A stretch of 36,063 nucleotides of DNA from Oscillospiraceae bacterium (GCA_017458825.1 JAFSZX010000001.1:1-36063); one strand, 5' to 3'; positions 16,773 to 24,558 are shown, counted from the first letter of the stretch. Made by a program: numbers and translations. The notes: generated by a model not told the origin, from the sequence alone.

Positions 16773-17945
16773 ATGGGCGAGATCATTTTATGTAAACTCG
16801 GCGAGGTGGTCCTCAAGGGCTTGAACCGCCACAGCTTTGAGACGCGGCTGATGAGCAATATCCGCCGCCGCACGGCGCGGTTCGGGCGTTTTCGCATCTA
16901 CTCCCGGCAAAGCACCATCTACGTGGAGCCCGCGGAGGACGGCTGTGACGTGTCCGGCGCGTACGGAGCGTGCCGTCAGGTGTTCGGCGTGATCGCCGTG
17001 GCGCGCGCCATGCCGTGCGAGAAAACGAAGGAGGCCATTTTGGAGACCGCCTGCGCGTATCTGGGCGAGGCGATGGCACAGGCGAAGTCCTTTAAGGTGG
17101 AAACCCGTCGGGCGGACAAGTCGTTCCCCATGAGTTCCATCCAGTTGAGCCAGTGGGTCGGCGGACATCTCCACGACGCCTTCCCTCACGTGGCGGTCGA
17201 CGTACACCATCCGGAGCTGACGGTACATCTGGAGATACGGGAGGACGCGGCGTACGTCCACACCAGCGCCGAAAGCGCCGCCGGCGGATTGCCGGTGGGG
17301 ATGGGCGGCGTGGCGGTGAGCCTCCTCTCCGGCGGCATCGATTCGCCGGTCTCCTCCTGGATGATGGCAAAACGGGGCGTGCAGCTGGAGATGATCCACT
17401 TCGCCTCGCCGCCGTACACCTCCCAGGCGGCAAAGGAGAAGGTCTTGCAGCTTGCCAGGGAATTGACGCCATGGACGGGGCGGCTGACCGTACACATCAT
17501 CCCCTTTACCGAGATACAGGAGGAGATCCGCCGCCACTGTCCGGAGGACTGCTTCACGCTTATTATGCGCCGGTTCATGATGCGCCTTGCCGATCTGCTG
17601 GCGCGGGAAATGCACTGCCGCGCCCTCATCACCGGCGAGTGTCTGGGGCAGGTCGCCAGCCAGACGATGGACGCCCTGCATGTCAGCGAGGACGTGACGA
17701 GCCTGCCGGTTTTGCGTCCGCTGATCGGCATGGACAAGGAGGAGATCGTCCGCCTTGCCCGAAAGATCGGCACGTTTGACACCTCTATTCTGCCGTACGA
17801 GGACTGCTGTACCGTCTTTACGCCCCGGCATCCCAAGACCCATCCCCGGGTGGAGGAGATTCGGGAGCTGGAACAGGTGCTGGACGTTGACGGTCTGTGC
17901 GCCCGGGCGCTGGCGGGGCGTGAACTGGTCAAGGTGCGGCCTTGA
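16773..17945 (+). CDS. thiI: tRNA 4-thiouridine synthase ThiI
   Basis: The 390-residue ThiI adenylates tRNA U8 and transfers sulfur to give 4-thiouridine; in some bacteria it also feeds thiamine thiazole synthesis. The N-terminal ferredoxin-like and THUMP domain (about residues 1-165) is followed by the PP-loop SLLSGGIDSPVSSWMMAKRG and by conserved GECLGQVASQTMDAL and PHPKTHP-like RHPKTHP segments. There is no C-terminal rhodanese domain, as usual in Bacillota, so sulfur would come from another persulfide donor. ATG at 16773 has AAGGAG 8 nt upstream. It begins 13 nt after comM, in the same operon. Confidence 0.96.
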   Translation: MGEIILCKLGEVVLKGLNRHSFETRLMSNIRRRTARFGRFRIYSRQSTIYVEPAEDGCDVSGAYGACRQVFGVIAVARAMPCEKTKEAILETACAYLGEAMAQAKSFKVETRRADKSFPMSSIQLSQWVGGHLHDAFPHVAVDVHHPELTVHLEIREDAAYVHTSAESAAGGLPVGMGGVAVSLLSGGIDSPVSSWMMAKRGVQLEMIHFASPPYTSQAAKEKVLQLARELTPWTGRLTVHIIPFTEIQEEIRRHCPEDCFTLIMRRFMMRLADLLAREMHCRALITGECLGQVASQTMDALHVSEDVTSLPVLRPLIGMDKEEIVRLARKIGTFDTSILPYEDCCTVFTPRHPKTHPRVEEIRELEQVLDVDGLCARALAGRELVKVRP

Positions 17946-17964
17946 GGAAAGGAGCGACGGAGCC

Positions 17965-18450
17965 GTGACGCTTTCCGGACAACAACAGACGCTTTCCCTG
18001 CTGAAAGCGCGCGGAATGACTTTTTCCGCCGCCGAGAGCTGTACCGGCGGACTGATCGCCAAGCGTATCACCGATCTGCCCGGTGCCTCCGCCGTGTTTC
18101 GCGGCGGCGTGGTGTCCTATACCGACGGGGTGAAAGCGGCGGTGCTGGGCGTTCCGCGGGAGCTGTTGGCATGCCATGGCGCGGTATCCGCGCCCGTAGC
18201 GGCGGCAATGGCGGACGGCGTGCGCCGTTTGACCGGCAGTGATCTGGCGGTGTCTGTCACCGGCGTGGCAGGACCGGACAGCGACGATCGGGGTAATCCG
18301 GTGGGGCTTGTGTATCTGGCGCTTTCCGCGCCCGACGGTACCCGAACCGTCCGGCATCTTTTTTCCGGCGACCGCACCGCCATACGCGAAAGCGCGGCAC
18401 AGGCGGCGTTTTCCCTTCTCGCCGCCTATCTCAATGAGCAGGAGGATTGA
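17965..18450 (+). CDS. pncC: CinA C-terminal-type nicotinamide-nucleotide amidohydrolase PncC
   Basis: The 161-residue stand-alone CinA C-terminal domain corresponds to PncC, which deamidates nicotinamide mononucleotide to nicotinate mononucleotide in pyridine nucleotide recycling. Motifs are SAESCTGGLIAKRITDLPGAS, GGVVSYTDGVKAAVLGV, and TGVAGPDSDDRGNPVGLVYL. The N-terminal CinA (MoaB-like) domain is absent. Start GTG at 17965 has AAAGGAG at 17948-17954. It follows thiI by 19 nt and is followed 1 nt later by the next start codon, so all belong to one operon. Confidence 0.9.
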   Translation: MTLSGQQQTLSLLKARGMTFSAAESCTGGLIAKRITDLPGASAVFRGGVVSYTDGVKAAVLGVPRELLACHGAVSAPVAAAMADGVRRLTGSDLAVSVTGVAGPDSDDRGNPVGLVYLALSAPDGTRTVRHLFSGDRTAIRESAAQAAFSLLAAYLNEQED

Positions 18451-18451
18451 C

Positions 18452-18913
18452 ATGGCAAAGAACAGTATCTACCGCCCCGGCGACCTGCAGGCACAGCAGG
18501 AGGCAAGGCGCAAGGCAAAGGGCAATCCCAACAAGAACATCCACCACAAAAAGAAGAATTCCAACTACGGCGGCTTCAACGCCCAGGCAAAAAAAGCGGC
18601 TGACCGCCAAAACGCGGACAGCCGCAGTAAGCAACTTCCCATCCCCCGAGGCGCCAAGATCGCGCTGCTTGTCCTCATGGGCGCGCTGGCGGTGCTGCTG
18701 GTCTTAAATTATACCGCTCTGAAGGGCAACGCCGTTTCCGCTAACGTCGCCTCTCTGCTCATCGGCGCGCTGTGCTGTTACATGGCGTACGTCAACTATT
18801 TTCTGCGGAAACTGCGCGGCGGTTTCCACGCCGTGCTGACGGTCATTCTGGTAATCCTGGGCGCCGTATACGTGCTGATGAGCCTGGCGGCACTGGGCAC
18901 GCTGCCGGGATAG
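18452..18913 (+). CDS. Small membrane protein with basic N-terminus
   Basis: I do not recognise this 153-residue protein. The first 70 residues are hydrophilic, rich in Lys, Arg, Asn and Gln (KNPNKNIHHKKK-like), and probably cytoplasmic. Three hydrophobic segments follow at about residues 73-93, 100-116 and 124-147. ATG at 18452 has AGGAGG at 18440-18445 and starts 1 nt after the pncC stop, so translation is likely coupled. It is the last gene of the comM operon and stops 4 nt before the end of convergent truA. No function can be proposed. Confidence 0.8.
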   Translation: MAKNSIYRPGDLQAQQEARRKAKGNPNKNIHHKKKNSNYGGFNAQAKKAADRQNADSRSKQLPIPRGAKIALLVLMGALAVLLVLNYTALKGNAVSANVASLLIGALCCYMAYVNYFLRKLRGGFHAVLTVILVILGAVYVLMSLAALGTLPG

Positions 18914-18917
18914 CGCG

Positions 18918-19658
18918 CTATTCGTAATCCACCTTCATCAGGCAAAGGCCCTCCGGCGGCGCGGTGGGTCCCGCCTGCCGCCGATCGCCGGAGGAAAGGA
19001 TCTGCGCCACCTGCTCCGGCGCCCAGAAACCGCGCCCCACTTCATACAGCGTTCCCGCCATGATCCGCACCATGTTCTGCAAAAAGCCGTTGCCGTGGAC
19101 GGTAAGGATCACCCAGTCGCGGCGGCGCTCCACTGTGAAACTGTCCACCGTGCGAACGGTGGATTTTTTCATGCGCGGATTGCCGCAGAAGGCGGCAAAA
19201 TCGTGTTCTCCCACCAGATACGCGGCGGCGCGGCGCATCTGCTGTTCGTCAAGACGCACCGGCGAGAGCGTAACGTAGTGCCGCTCGAACACGGGGCGCA
19301 CCGCGCCGTCAAAATACACGTAGCGATACGTTTTGCCCCGCGCCTTATATCGGGCGTGGAACTGGGGTGCGCAGAGCTTGACCTCACGCACGGCGATGGC
19401 GGGCGGCAGATAGCGGTTGAGATAGTCCCGGATCTCCTCCGGCGTCTTTCCCGTATCCAATACGCAGGAGGCGACCATGGCGCGGGCGTGAACGCCTGCG
19501 TCGGTGCGTCCGGCGCCGATCACCTCCACCGCCTTGCCGGTCAGCTCCGAGAGCACGCTCTCCAGCTTGCCCTGGATCGTATCGCGCCCCGGCTGACGCT
19601 CCCAGCCGAAAAACCGTGTGCCGTCATAGCACAGCGTGAGCTTGTAGTTCTGTTCCAT
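18918..19658 (-). CDS. truA: tRNA pseudouridine(38-40) synthase TruA
   Basis: The 246-residue enzyme converts uridines 38-40 in the tRNA anticodon stem-loop to pseudouridine. The catalytic Asp lies in GAGRTDAGVHARA (near residue 52). Other conserved parts are YDGTRFFGWERQPG at the N-terminus, FHARYKARGKTYRYV, and NGFLQNMVRIMAGTL. ATG at 19658 has AAGGGAG upstream. The gene ends 4 nt from the convergent small membrane protein gene and has its own promoter at 19698-19725. Confidence 0.96.
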   Translation of the reverse strand: MEQNYKLTLCYDGTRFFGWERQPGRDTIQGKLESVLSELTGKAVEVIGAGRTDAGVHARAMVASCVLDTGKTPEEIRDYLNRYLPPAIAVREVKLCAPQFHARYKARGKTYRYVYFDGAVRPVFERHYVTLSPVRLDEQQMRRAAAYLVGEHDFAAFCGNPRMKKSTVRTVDSFTVERRRDWVILTVHGNGFLQNMVRIMAGTLYEVGRGFWAPEQVAQILSSGDRRQAGPTAPPEGLCLMKVDYE

Positions 19659-19697
19659 GGTGATTCTCCCTTTACGAAGCGGCGTATCTTTGGTATC

Positions 19698-19725
19698 ATC
19701 ATAGCAGATTTATCGGTAAAAGCAA
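19698..19725 (-). promoter_or_regulatory. Promoter for truA
   Basis: On the minus strand TTGCTT (19725-19720), a 16-nt spacer and TATGAT (19703-19698) lie 40 nt before the start codon. Confidence 0.5.
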
Positions 19726-19796
19726 CTTTTTTTGCCCCGCGGCGCAACCGCCGCTCCGTTTTGGGCAGATAGAGGGCAGAGAGCTCTTTTGAAAGC

Positions 19797-19808
19797 GGAG
19801 GTGCCTCC
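19797..19808 (+). promoter_or_regulatory. Shine-Dalgarno in a small hairpin before the sigma factor gene
   Basis: The ribosome site GGAGG (19797-19801) can pair through GGAG with CTCC (19805-19808), which directly precedes the ATG at 19809, leaving a GTGC loop. This 4-bp stem could dampen initiation; it may also be chance. Confidence 0.4.
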
Positions 19809-20369
19809 ATGGAAGATCAGGACATCGTATCGCTGTATTGGGCGCGTGAAGAACGCGCCGTGGCGGAGACCGCCCGAAAATACGGCGGCTACTGCCTTGC
19901 CATCGCCCGCGCCGTTCTCCCCCTGCCGCAGGACGCGGAGGAGGCGGTGAACGACGCGTATCTGGCGGCGTGGAACGCCATACCGCCCCATCGGCCCGCG
20001 GTGTTTTCGGCGTTTTTGGGGAAACTGTGCCGCCGCGCGGCGCTGAAAAAGTGGCGCGCCGGCAGGGCGCAAAAACGCGGCGGCGGCGAAACGGCGCTGG
20101 TATACGAGGAGCTGGCGGACTGCGTGGGCGACGCCGGCACGGACCGTGCGCTGGAGGCGGCGGAGCTGGCGCGGTGTATTGACAGGTTCCTTGCCCGGCA
20201 GCCGGATCCCGTCCGGCGCGTATTCGTGTGCCGCTACTGGTACGTGGACAGCATACCGTCCATCGCCGTCCGTTTCGGATACAGTGAGAGCAAGGTAAAA
20301 TCCATGCTTCTCCGCACCCGAAACAAACTGCGGGACTATTTGATCGAAGAAGGTGTATATGATGAATGA
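19809..20369 (+). CDS. ECF-like RNA polymerase sigma-70 family factor
   Basis: The 186-residue protein has the two-domain ECF layout. Sigma-2 is seen as DAEEAVNDAYLAAWNAIPPH (residues about 40-60). A basic linker holds RRAALKKW and AQKRGGGE. Sigma-4, at about 120-180, contains DPVRRVFVCRYWYVDSIPSIAVRFGYSESKVKSMLLRTRNKLRDYL, an HTH typical of -35 recognition. ATG at 19809 follows GGAGG. Its 3' end overlaps the next gene by 11 nt, the arrangement usual for a sigma factor and its anti-sigma factor. No obvious target promoter motif was identified nearby. Confidence 0.88.
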   Translation: MEDQDIVSLYWAREERAVAETARKYGGYCLAIARAVLPLPQDAEEAVNDAYLAAWNAIPPHRPAVFSAFLGKLCRRAALKKWRAGRAQKRGGGETALVYEELADCVGDAGTDRALEAAELARCIDRFLARQPDPVRRVFVCRYWYVDSIPSIAVRFGYSESKVKSMLLRTRNKLRDYLIEEGVYDE

Positions 20370-21855
20370 ACAGGAACAGGATCGCCTGATGGACGCCATC
20401 GGTGAGATCGACGAGCAGACCGTTGCTCAGGCGCACGGCAGACAGCACGCCGCTCCCGTTTGGCGCTGGGCAGGCGCCGCGGCGGCGTGTGTGGCGCTGG
20501 CACTGCTGGCGGCGGTGCTGCTTCGCCCCGCCGGCACAAATGAGCCGGAGAAGCCCGCCCCCCACGGCGGCGGCACGACCGCCCTTGCCGCCTATGCCGC
20601 CGCCCGGGCCGTCTATCCCGACACACCCCAGCGCCCCTCGGAGGACGACTGGGAAAAGGGCGACGACTATGTGTCGGAGCTGACGGAACAGTGGATCGCG
20701 GCACAGCGGGCGCGGCAGACGCAAAGCGCCGCCTACGCCGGCACGCTGGAGGGCTTCCTGCGGCGCACCGCGCCGGTGTTCCTCTCCGGCGAGGCGTCGG
20801 AAAACCGGCTCTATTCCCCTGTGAACGTATATCTGGCCCTCGCCATGCTGTCCGAGCTGACCGACGGCAACAGCCGCGGGCAGATCCTTGCGCTGTTGGA
20901 CGCGCCGGATATCGAAACGGTGCGTCAACGCGCCAAAGCCCTCTGGGCGGCGCAGTATCAAAACGACGGGCTCACCTCCTGCGTACTTGCCGCCTCCGTG
21001 TGGCTGGCGGATAAGCTGACCTTCGTGCCGGAGACGCTCCGCACACTGGCGCAGGACTACTACGCCTCCTCGTTCCGCGGTGAAATGGGGTCGCCGGAGC
21101 TGGACGCGGCGCTGCAGGCGTGGCTCAACGAGCAGACCGGCGGACTGCTGGAGGAGCAGGTCTCCGGCGTGACACTTTCGCCGGAGACGGTGCTGGCGCT
21201 TGCCACCACGGTTTATTTCCGCACCCAGTGGAGCCAGAAATTCTATGACGGCAATACCGCGCCGGATACGTTCCACGCCGCCGGAGGCGACGTGACGTGC
21301 GATTTCATGCACCAATACGATGCGCTCAACACCGTGTATGCCGGAGAGCGTTTCGCCGCGCTGGCGCTGGATCTGGAAAGCGGCGGCAAATTGTGGCTCC
21401 TGCTGCCGGATGAGGGCGTGTCGCCGGAGGAACTGGTACAAAACGGTGAGGCGACGGATTTCCTGCTGGCGGATAAGTCCGGATGGGCGGCGCAGAACAC
21501 GTATCTGGTGGATCTGAGCCTGCCGAAATTCGACGTCAGCTCCGAAACCGATCTGGGCAAGGGCTTACGGTCGCTGGGCGTTACCGACGTGTTTGACGAC
21601 GCGCTGTCCGATTTTACGCCTATGACCACGGATATGACCGGCATCTACGTCAGCCGGGCCAGCCACGCCGTTCGTGTCGCCGTTGACGAGGAGGGTGTGA
21701 CCGCCGCCGCCTTTACGGTGATCCTGACCTGCGGTGCCGCGTTGCCCCAAGGGGAGAAGTACGCCTTTACGGTGGACCGCCCCTTCTTCTTCGCCATCAC
21801 CGGCGAGGATGAAACGCCCCTCTTTACCGGCGTGGTGCATACACCCGCGGCGTAG
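20359..21855 (+). CDS. Membrane-anchored serpin with anti-sigma-like N-terminus
   Basis: The 498-residue protein has three parts. Residues 1-34 are cytoplasmic, with LMDAIGEIDEQTVAQA, resembling the short N-terminal motif of Clostridial anti-sigma-like proteins encoded after sigma genes. One membrane segment lies at about 35-55. An external serpin domain spans about 127-496. Serpin marks are LYSPVNVYLALAMLSELTDGNS, TTVYFRTQWSQKF, the hinge VDEEGVTAAA (442-451), and DRPFFFAITGEDETPLFTGVVHTP. Serpins trap serine or cysteine proteases by reactive-loop cleavage and sheet insertion, and the hinge residues here fit an inhibitory serpin. ATG at 20359 (or 20362) follows AAGAAGG and overlaps the sigma gene. 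A role as anti-sigma sensor is inference. Confidence 0.88.
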   Translation: MMNEQEQDRLMDAIGEIDEQTVAQAHGRQHAAPVWRWAGAAAACVALALLAAVLLRPAGTNEPEKPAPHGGGTTALAAYAAARAVYPDTPQRPSEDDWEKGDDYVSELTEQWIAAQRARQTQSAAYAGTLEGFLRRTAPVFLSGEASENRLYSPVNVYLALAMLSELTDGNSRGQILALLDAPDIETVRQRAKALWAAQYQNDGLTSCVLAASVWLADKLTFVPETLRTLAQDYYASSFRGEMGSPELDAALQAWLNEQTGGLLEEQVSGVTLSPETVLALATTVYFRTQWSQKFYDGNTAPDTFHAAGGDVTCDFMHQYDALNTVYAGERFAALALDLESGGKLWLLLPDEGVSPEELVQNGEATDFLLADKSGWAAQNTYLVDLSLPKFDVSSETDLGKGLRSLGVTDVFDDALSDFTPMTTDMTGIYVSRASHAVRVAVDEEGVTAAAFTVILTCGAALPQGEKYAFTVDRPFFFAITGEDETPLFTGVVHTPAA

Positions 21856-21858
21856 GTC

Positions 21859-21886
21859 TTGCATTTTTCCTCCACAGGTATATAAT
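21859..21886 (+). promoter_or_regulatory. Promoter for the THF riboswitch-folT transcript
   Basis: A perfect TATAAT (21881-21886) lies 12 nt before the riboswitch. The best -35 is TTGCAT (21859-21864) with a 16-nt spacer, which is only a partial match. Confidence 0.55.
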
Positions 21887-21897
21887 AGCCATAACAA

Positions 21898-21999
21898 GGC
21901 AGAGTAGGGAGCCGCGTGTCCAAGTGCCGGCGGGACGGGGAGTTGTCCGCCGGACGAAAAAGGCGCGCCTTTGCAGTGCGGCTCCCGCATCCCGCTGCC
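21898..21999 (+). promoter_or_regulatory. THF (tetrahydrofolate) riboswitch aptamer
   Basis: The stretch shows the folT-type THF riboswitch layout. P1 pairs GGCAG (21898-21902) with CTGCC (21995-21999) and is followed by the conserved AGAGTAG. P2 pairs GGGAGCCGC (21907-21915) with GCGGCTCCC (21978-21986). An internal CCAAGTGCC block follows. P3 (21927-21936 with 21945-21953) is capped by a G-rich GGGGAGTT loop. It directly precedes folT, the usual target of this riboswitch class, which binds reduced folates and represses folate uptake. Confidence 0.85.
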
Positions 22000-22015
22000 G
22001 CATGGCGGAGTGATG

Positions 22016-22068
22016 TCCTCCTTTGTGCGGCGTTTCCGGAACCGGACTGCCGAATCACACAGAGGAGG
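22016..22068 (+). promoter_or_regulatory. SD-sequestering hairpin, likely riboswitch expression platform
   Basis: CCTCCTTTGTG (22017-22027) can pair with CACACAGAGGAGG (22056-22068), the latter holding the folT Shine-Dalgarno AGGAGG (22063-22068). Inside this stem CGGC pairs with GCCG and TCCGG with CCGGA. This fits translational control by the upstream aptamer. Confidence 0.65.
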
Positions 22069-22076
22069 TCTTTTTT

Positions 22077-22784
22077 ATGCAGCAAAACGACCGGCTGTTT
22101 TCCCATCCCTTTTCCGCCGCCTATTGGCGCCTTGCCGCCGCAGAATATAAAAAGCCGAAGATGCTCGTGCTGGCGGCAATGCTTACCGCGATGCGGATCG
22201 CCGTCAAAAGCCTGTCCGTCCCGGTTGGTCCGTCTTTGAAAATCACCTTCGGGTTCCTGGTCAACGCGGTGGGCTCTATGATCTACGGACCGGCGGTGGC
22301 GGTTGCCGCCTCCGCCGTCAGCGACACGCTGGGCGCGATCCTCTTCCCCTCCGGCACCTATTTCTTCCCCTTTATATTTGAGGAGATCGCCGGCGGCGTA
22401 CTGTTCGCGCTGTTCTACTACCGCGCCAGACTTTCCGCCACCCGTGTAATGCTGGGTCGGCTGGCGGTGACCGCCGTGTGCAACCTGATCCTCAACCCCC
22501 TCCTGCTGATGTGGTACTACGCGGTGATCGTGGGAAAGAGTTACGCCTTTATGACCTGGCCGCGCCTTGCCAAAAACATCGCGCTTTTCCCCTTGCAGAC
22601 CGTGGCGCTGGTACTGCTTTTCAATCTCCTGCTCCCGGTGACGAACCGCATGGGTCTGACCTATACCGGCAACAGCAAGCTGGCGCTCACCAAAAAGAAC
22701 GTCTTGGCGCTGATCGCCCTTACGTTACTTGCCGCGGCGGCGGTCGCCGCGTACTACCTTTGGGTATATCGGCCCAAAGCGTGA
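22077..22784 (+). CDS. folT: Folate-specific ECF transporter S component FolT
   Basis: The 235-residue membrane protein has about six hydrophobic segments and resembles S components of energy-coupling factor transporters. The stretches MLTAMRIAVKSLSVPVGPSLKITFGFLVNAVGSMIYGP and SDTLGAILFPSGTYFFPFIFEEI fit FolT. It would bind folate and dock to a shared EcfA/EcfA'/EcfT module, which is not in this window. The folate assignment is strongly supported by the THF riboswitch immediately upstream. ATG at 22077 has AGGAGG at 22063-22068. It is monocistronic with a strong terminator. Confidence 0.92.
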   Translation: MQQNDRLFSHPFSAAYWRLAAAEYKKPKMLVLAAMLTAMRIAVKSLSVPVGPSLKITFGFLVNAVGSMIYGPAVAVAASAVSDTLGAILFPSGTYFFPFIFEEIAGGVLFALFYYRARLSATRVMLGRLAVTAVCNLILNPLLLMWYYAVIVGKSYAFMTWPRLAKNIALFPLQTVALVLLFNLLLPVTNRMGLTYTGNSKLALTKKNVLALIALTLLAAAAVAAYYLWVYRPKA

Positions 22785-22813
22785 CCGCCTCGCGCCCGTT
22801 CCTTTACACCTGC

Positions 22814-22846
22814 CGCGCCGCCCTGTGGGGCGGCGCGATTTTGTTT
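22814..22846 (+). terminator. Intrinsic terminator after folT
   Basis: CGCGCCGCCC (22814-22823) pairs perfectly with GGGCGGCGCG (22828-22837) around TGTG and is followed by ATTTTGTTT. Confidence 0.85.
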
Positions 22847-22869
22847 ACAGTTTATTAAAACCCCTTCTA

Positions 22870-22898
22870 TTGACTTTACAGAAAATGGGTGGTACACT
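22870..22898 (+). promoter_or_regulatory. Heat-shock operon promoter
   Basis: TTGACT (22870-22875), a 17-nt spacer and TACACT (22893-22898) lie directly before the CIRCE element, so HrcA bound there would cover the transcription start. Confidence 0.8.
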
Positions 22899-22901
22899 GT
22901 T

Positions 22902-22928
22902 TTAGCACTCAAAAGAAAAGAGTGCTAA
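22902..22928 (+). promoter_or_regulatory. CIRCE operator (HrcA binding site)
   Basis: The element is a perfect consensus: TTAGCACTC (22902-22910), a 9-nt spacer, and GAGTGCTAA (22920-22928). HrcA encoded just downstream represses through this site, and GroE/ATP-assisted folding of HrcA relieves repression on heat shock in related bacteria. Confidence 0.98.
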
Positions 22929-22939
22929 ACGAGGTGCCT

Positions 22940-23989
22940 ATGGAATGGACGGCGCGTAAAAAGGAAATATTAAAAATTGTCGTGGAGCGGTATATCGACA
23001 CGGCGGAGCCGGTAGGCTCCAAGGCGGTGGTGGAGCGCATGAACGGCAAGATCAGCTCCGCCACTGTGCGAAATGAGCTGGCGGATCTGGTGGAGACGGG
23101 GTATCTGGAACAGCCTCACACCTCCGCCGGGCGCATTCCCTCCCCTCGCGGGTATCGGATGTACGTCAACGAGCTGATGGAACACCGCGCTCTGTCCAGC
23201 GCGGAGGCGGCGGAAATCCGCCGCACGCTGTCCGATTCCCTGTCCGGCACGGAGGAGATGCTGGCGCGGACCGGTCAGATGGTATCCAGCTTTGTGGGAT
23301 ACCCCGCCTATACCGCCGCCGATCCCACCCGCGGCGCCACGGTACGGCGCTTTGAACTGCTGGATGCGGGCGACGACGGTGTGATCGCCGTGGTCATGCT
23401 TTCGGACAGTCGGGTCAAAAGCCGATTGCTGCGTCCGGAGCTGGCGGTAGAGCGCGAGGCGCTGGCGGAATTGAGCCACCTGCTGAACACCCATTTCACC
23501 CTCTGCGGCGCCGGCGAGATGAACGACCGCCTCATGCACCTGAGCGATCAGGTGGCGCCTAACCGCTTTCTTGTTTTGAACCGCGTGGTGGAATACGCCG
23601 CCGCGCTGGTGGAGGAGGCGGCGCGGCAGGAGGTGTTCACCGAGGGCGCCAGCCGTCTTTTGAAATTTCCGGAATATCGGGACGCTGACAAAGCCCACGA
23701 TCTCATGCGCTTTATGACCGAGAGCAAGACGGAACTGCCGGTACCTGCCGGCGGCGCGTCCATGCAGATCCTGATCGGGCCGGAAAACGTCAGCGACGCG
23801 CTCAAAGAGAGCAGCGTGATCGTTGCCAGCTATGACATCGGAGACAATATGCGCGGTCTTGTGGGCGTGGTAGGTCCCACCCGTATGGATTACGCCACCG
23901 TGGCGGCACGGTTGAGCTATTTTGCCGAGAGCTTAAGCGCCATGTTCGGCAAGAAAAACGAACTGCCCCCCAAGGAGGATCAGACATGA
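22940..23989 (+). CDS. hrcA: Heat-inducible transcription repressor HrcA
   Basis: The 349-residue repressor binds the CIRCE operator located 11 nt upstream of its start, giving autoregulation of the chaperone operon. The N-terminal winged-helix (about residues 1-75) includes TARKKEILKIVVERYIDTAEPVGSKAV and SSATVRNELADLVETGYLEQPHTSAGRIPS, all hallmarks of HrcA. The C-terminal part has ENVSDALKESSVIVASYDIGDNMRGLVGVVGPTRMDY, also canonical. ATG at 22940 has GAGGTG upstream; an in-frame ATG further up lies before CIRCE and is rejected. The stop overlaps the grpE start by 4 nt (ATGA). Confidence 0.97.
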   Translation: MEWTARKKEILKIVVERYIDTAEPVGSKAVVERMNGKISSATVRNELADLVETGYLEQPHTSAGRIPSPRGYRMYVNELMEHRALSSAEAAEIRRTLSDSLSGTEEMLARTGQMVSSFVGYPAYTAADPTRGATVRRFELLDAGDDGVIAVVMLSDSRVKSRLLRPELAVEREALAELSHLLNTHFTLCGAGEMNDRLMHLSDQVAPNRFLVLNRVVEYAAALVEEAARQEVFTEGASRLLKFPEYRDADKAHDLMRFMTESKTELPVPAGGASMQILIGPENVSDALKESSVIVASYDIGDNMRGLVGVVGPTRMDYATVAARLSYFAESLSAMFGKKNELPPKEDQT

Positions 23990-24558
23990 GCAAGAAGGAA
24001 AAAGAACCGCTGAACGCCGAAGAGCCGGTGATCGAGGCGGAAACCGCGGCGGAGGAAACGGCGGAGGAAACGGAGAGCGCCAAAGAGCCGGAAACGTACA
24101 CCGTCACCGCCGAGCAGATGGCGCAGTTTGAGGGTCTTGCCAAGCTGGTGGCGGACGGGAACGACAAGTATCTGCGCCTTGCCGCCGAGTACGACAACTT
24201 CCGCAAGCGCACCGCCAAAGAGAAAGAGAACCTGTACGACACCGCCAAAGCCGACACCGTCAAGCCGTTTCTGGACGTGTATGACAATCTGGTGCGGGGC
24301 GTGGATCAGTTCGCTGAGGACGATCCCCACCGGCAGGGTCTGGAGATGATCGCCCGGCAGTTTATGGCGGTGCTGGAAAAGCTGGGCGTACAGCCCATCG
24401 AGGCGCTGGGTCAGCCCTTTGACCCGGAAAAGCACAACGCCGTGATGCACACGGAGGACGAAAGCGCCGGCGAAAACACCGTGGTAGAGGTGTTCCAGAC
24501 CGGTTTCACGCTGGGTGAGAAAGTACTTCGTTTTGCCATGGTCAAAGTGGCAAATTGA
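23986..24558 (+). CDS. grpE: Nucleotide exchange factor GrpE
   Basis: The 190-residue GrpE homodimer releases ADP from DnaK. The first 45 residues are acidic and low-complexity (Glu, Ala, Thr), followed by a long helix and the conserved YDNFRKRTAKEKENLYDTAKADTVKPFLDVYDNL. The beta-domain part GQPFDPEKHNAVMHTEDE ends with VVEVFQTGFTLGEKVLRFAMVKVAN. It overlaps hrcA by 4 nt with AAGGAGG upstream, and dnaK follows after 44 nt. Confidence 0.96.
   Translation: MSKKEKEPLNAEEPVIEAETAAEETAEETESAKEPETYTVTAEQMAQFEGLAKLVADGNDKYLRLAAEYDNFRKRTAKEKENLYDTAKADTVKPFLDVYDNLVRGVDQFAEDDPHRQGLEMIARQFMAVLEKLGVQPIEALGQPFDPEKHNAVMHTEDESAGENTVVEVFQTGFTLGEKVLRFAMVKVAN

Noticed and set aside
22889..22939. An extended hrcA start upstream of the annotated ATG
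   Set aside because: It would begin before the CIRCE operator and next to the promoter -10 box, so it would not be on the transcript.
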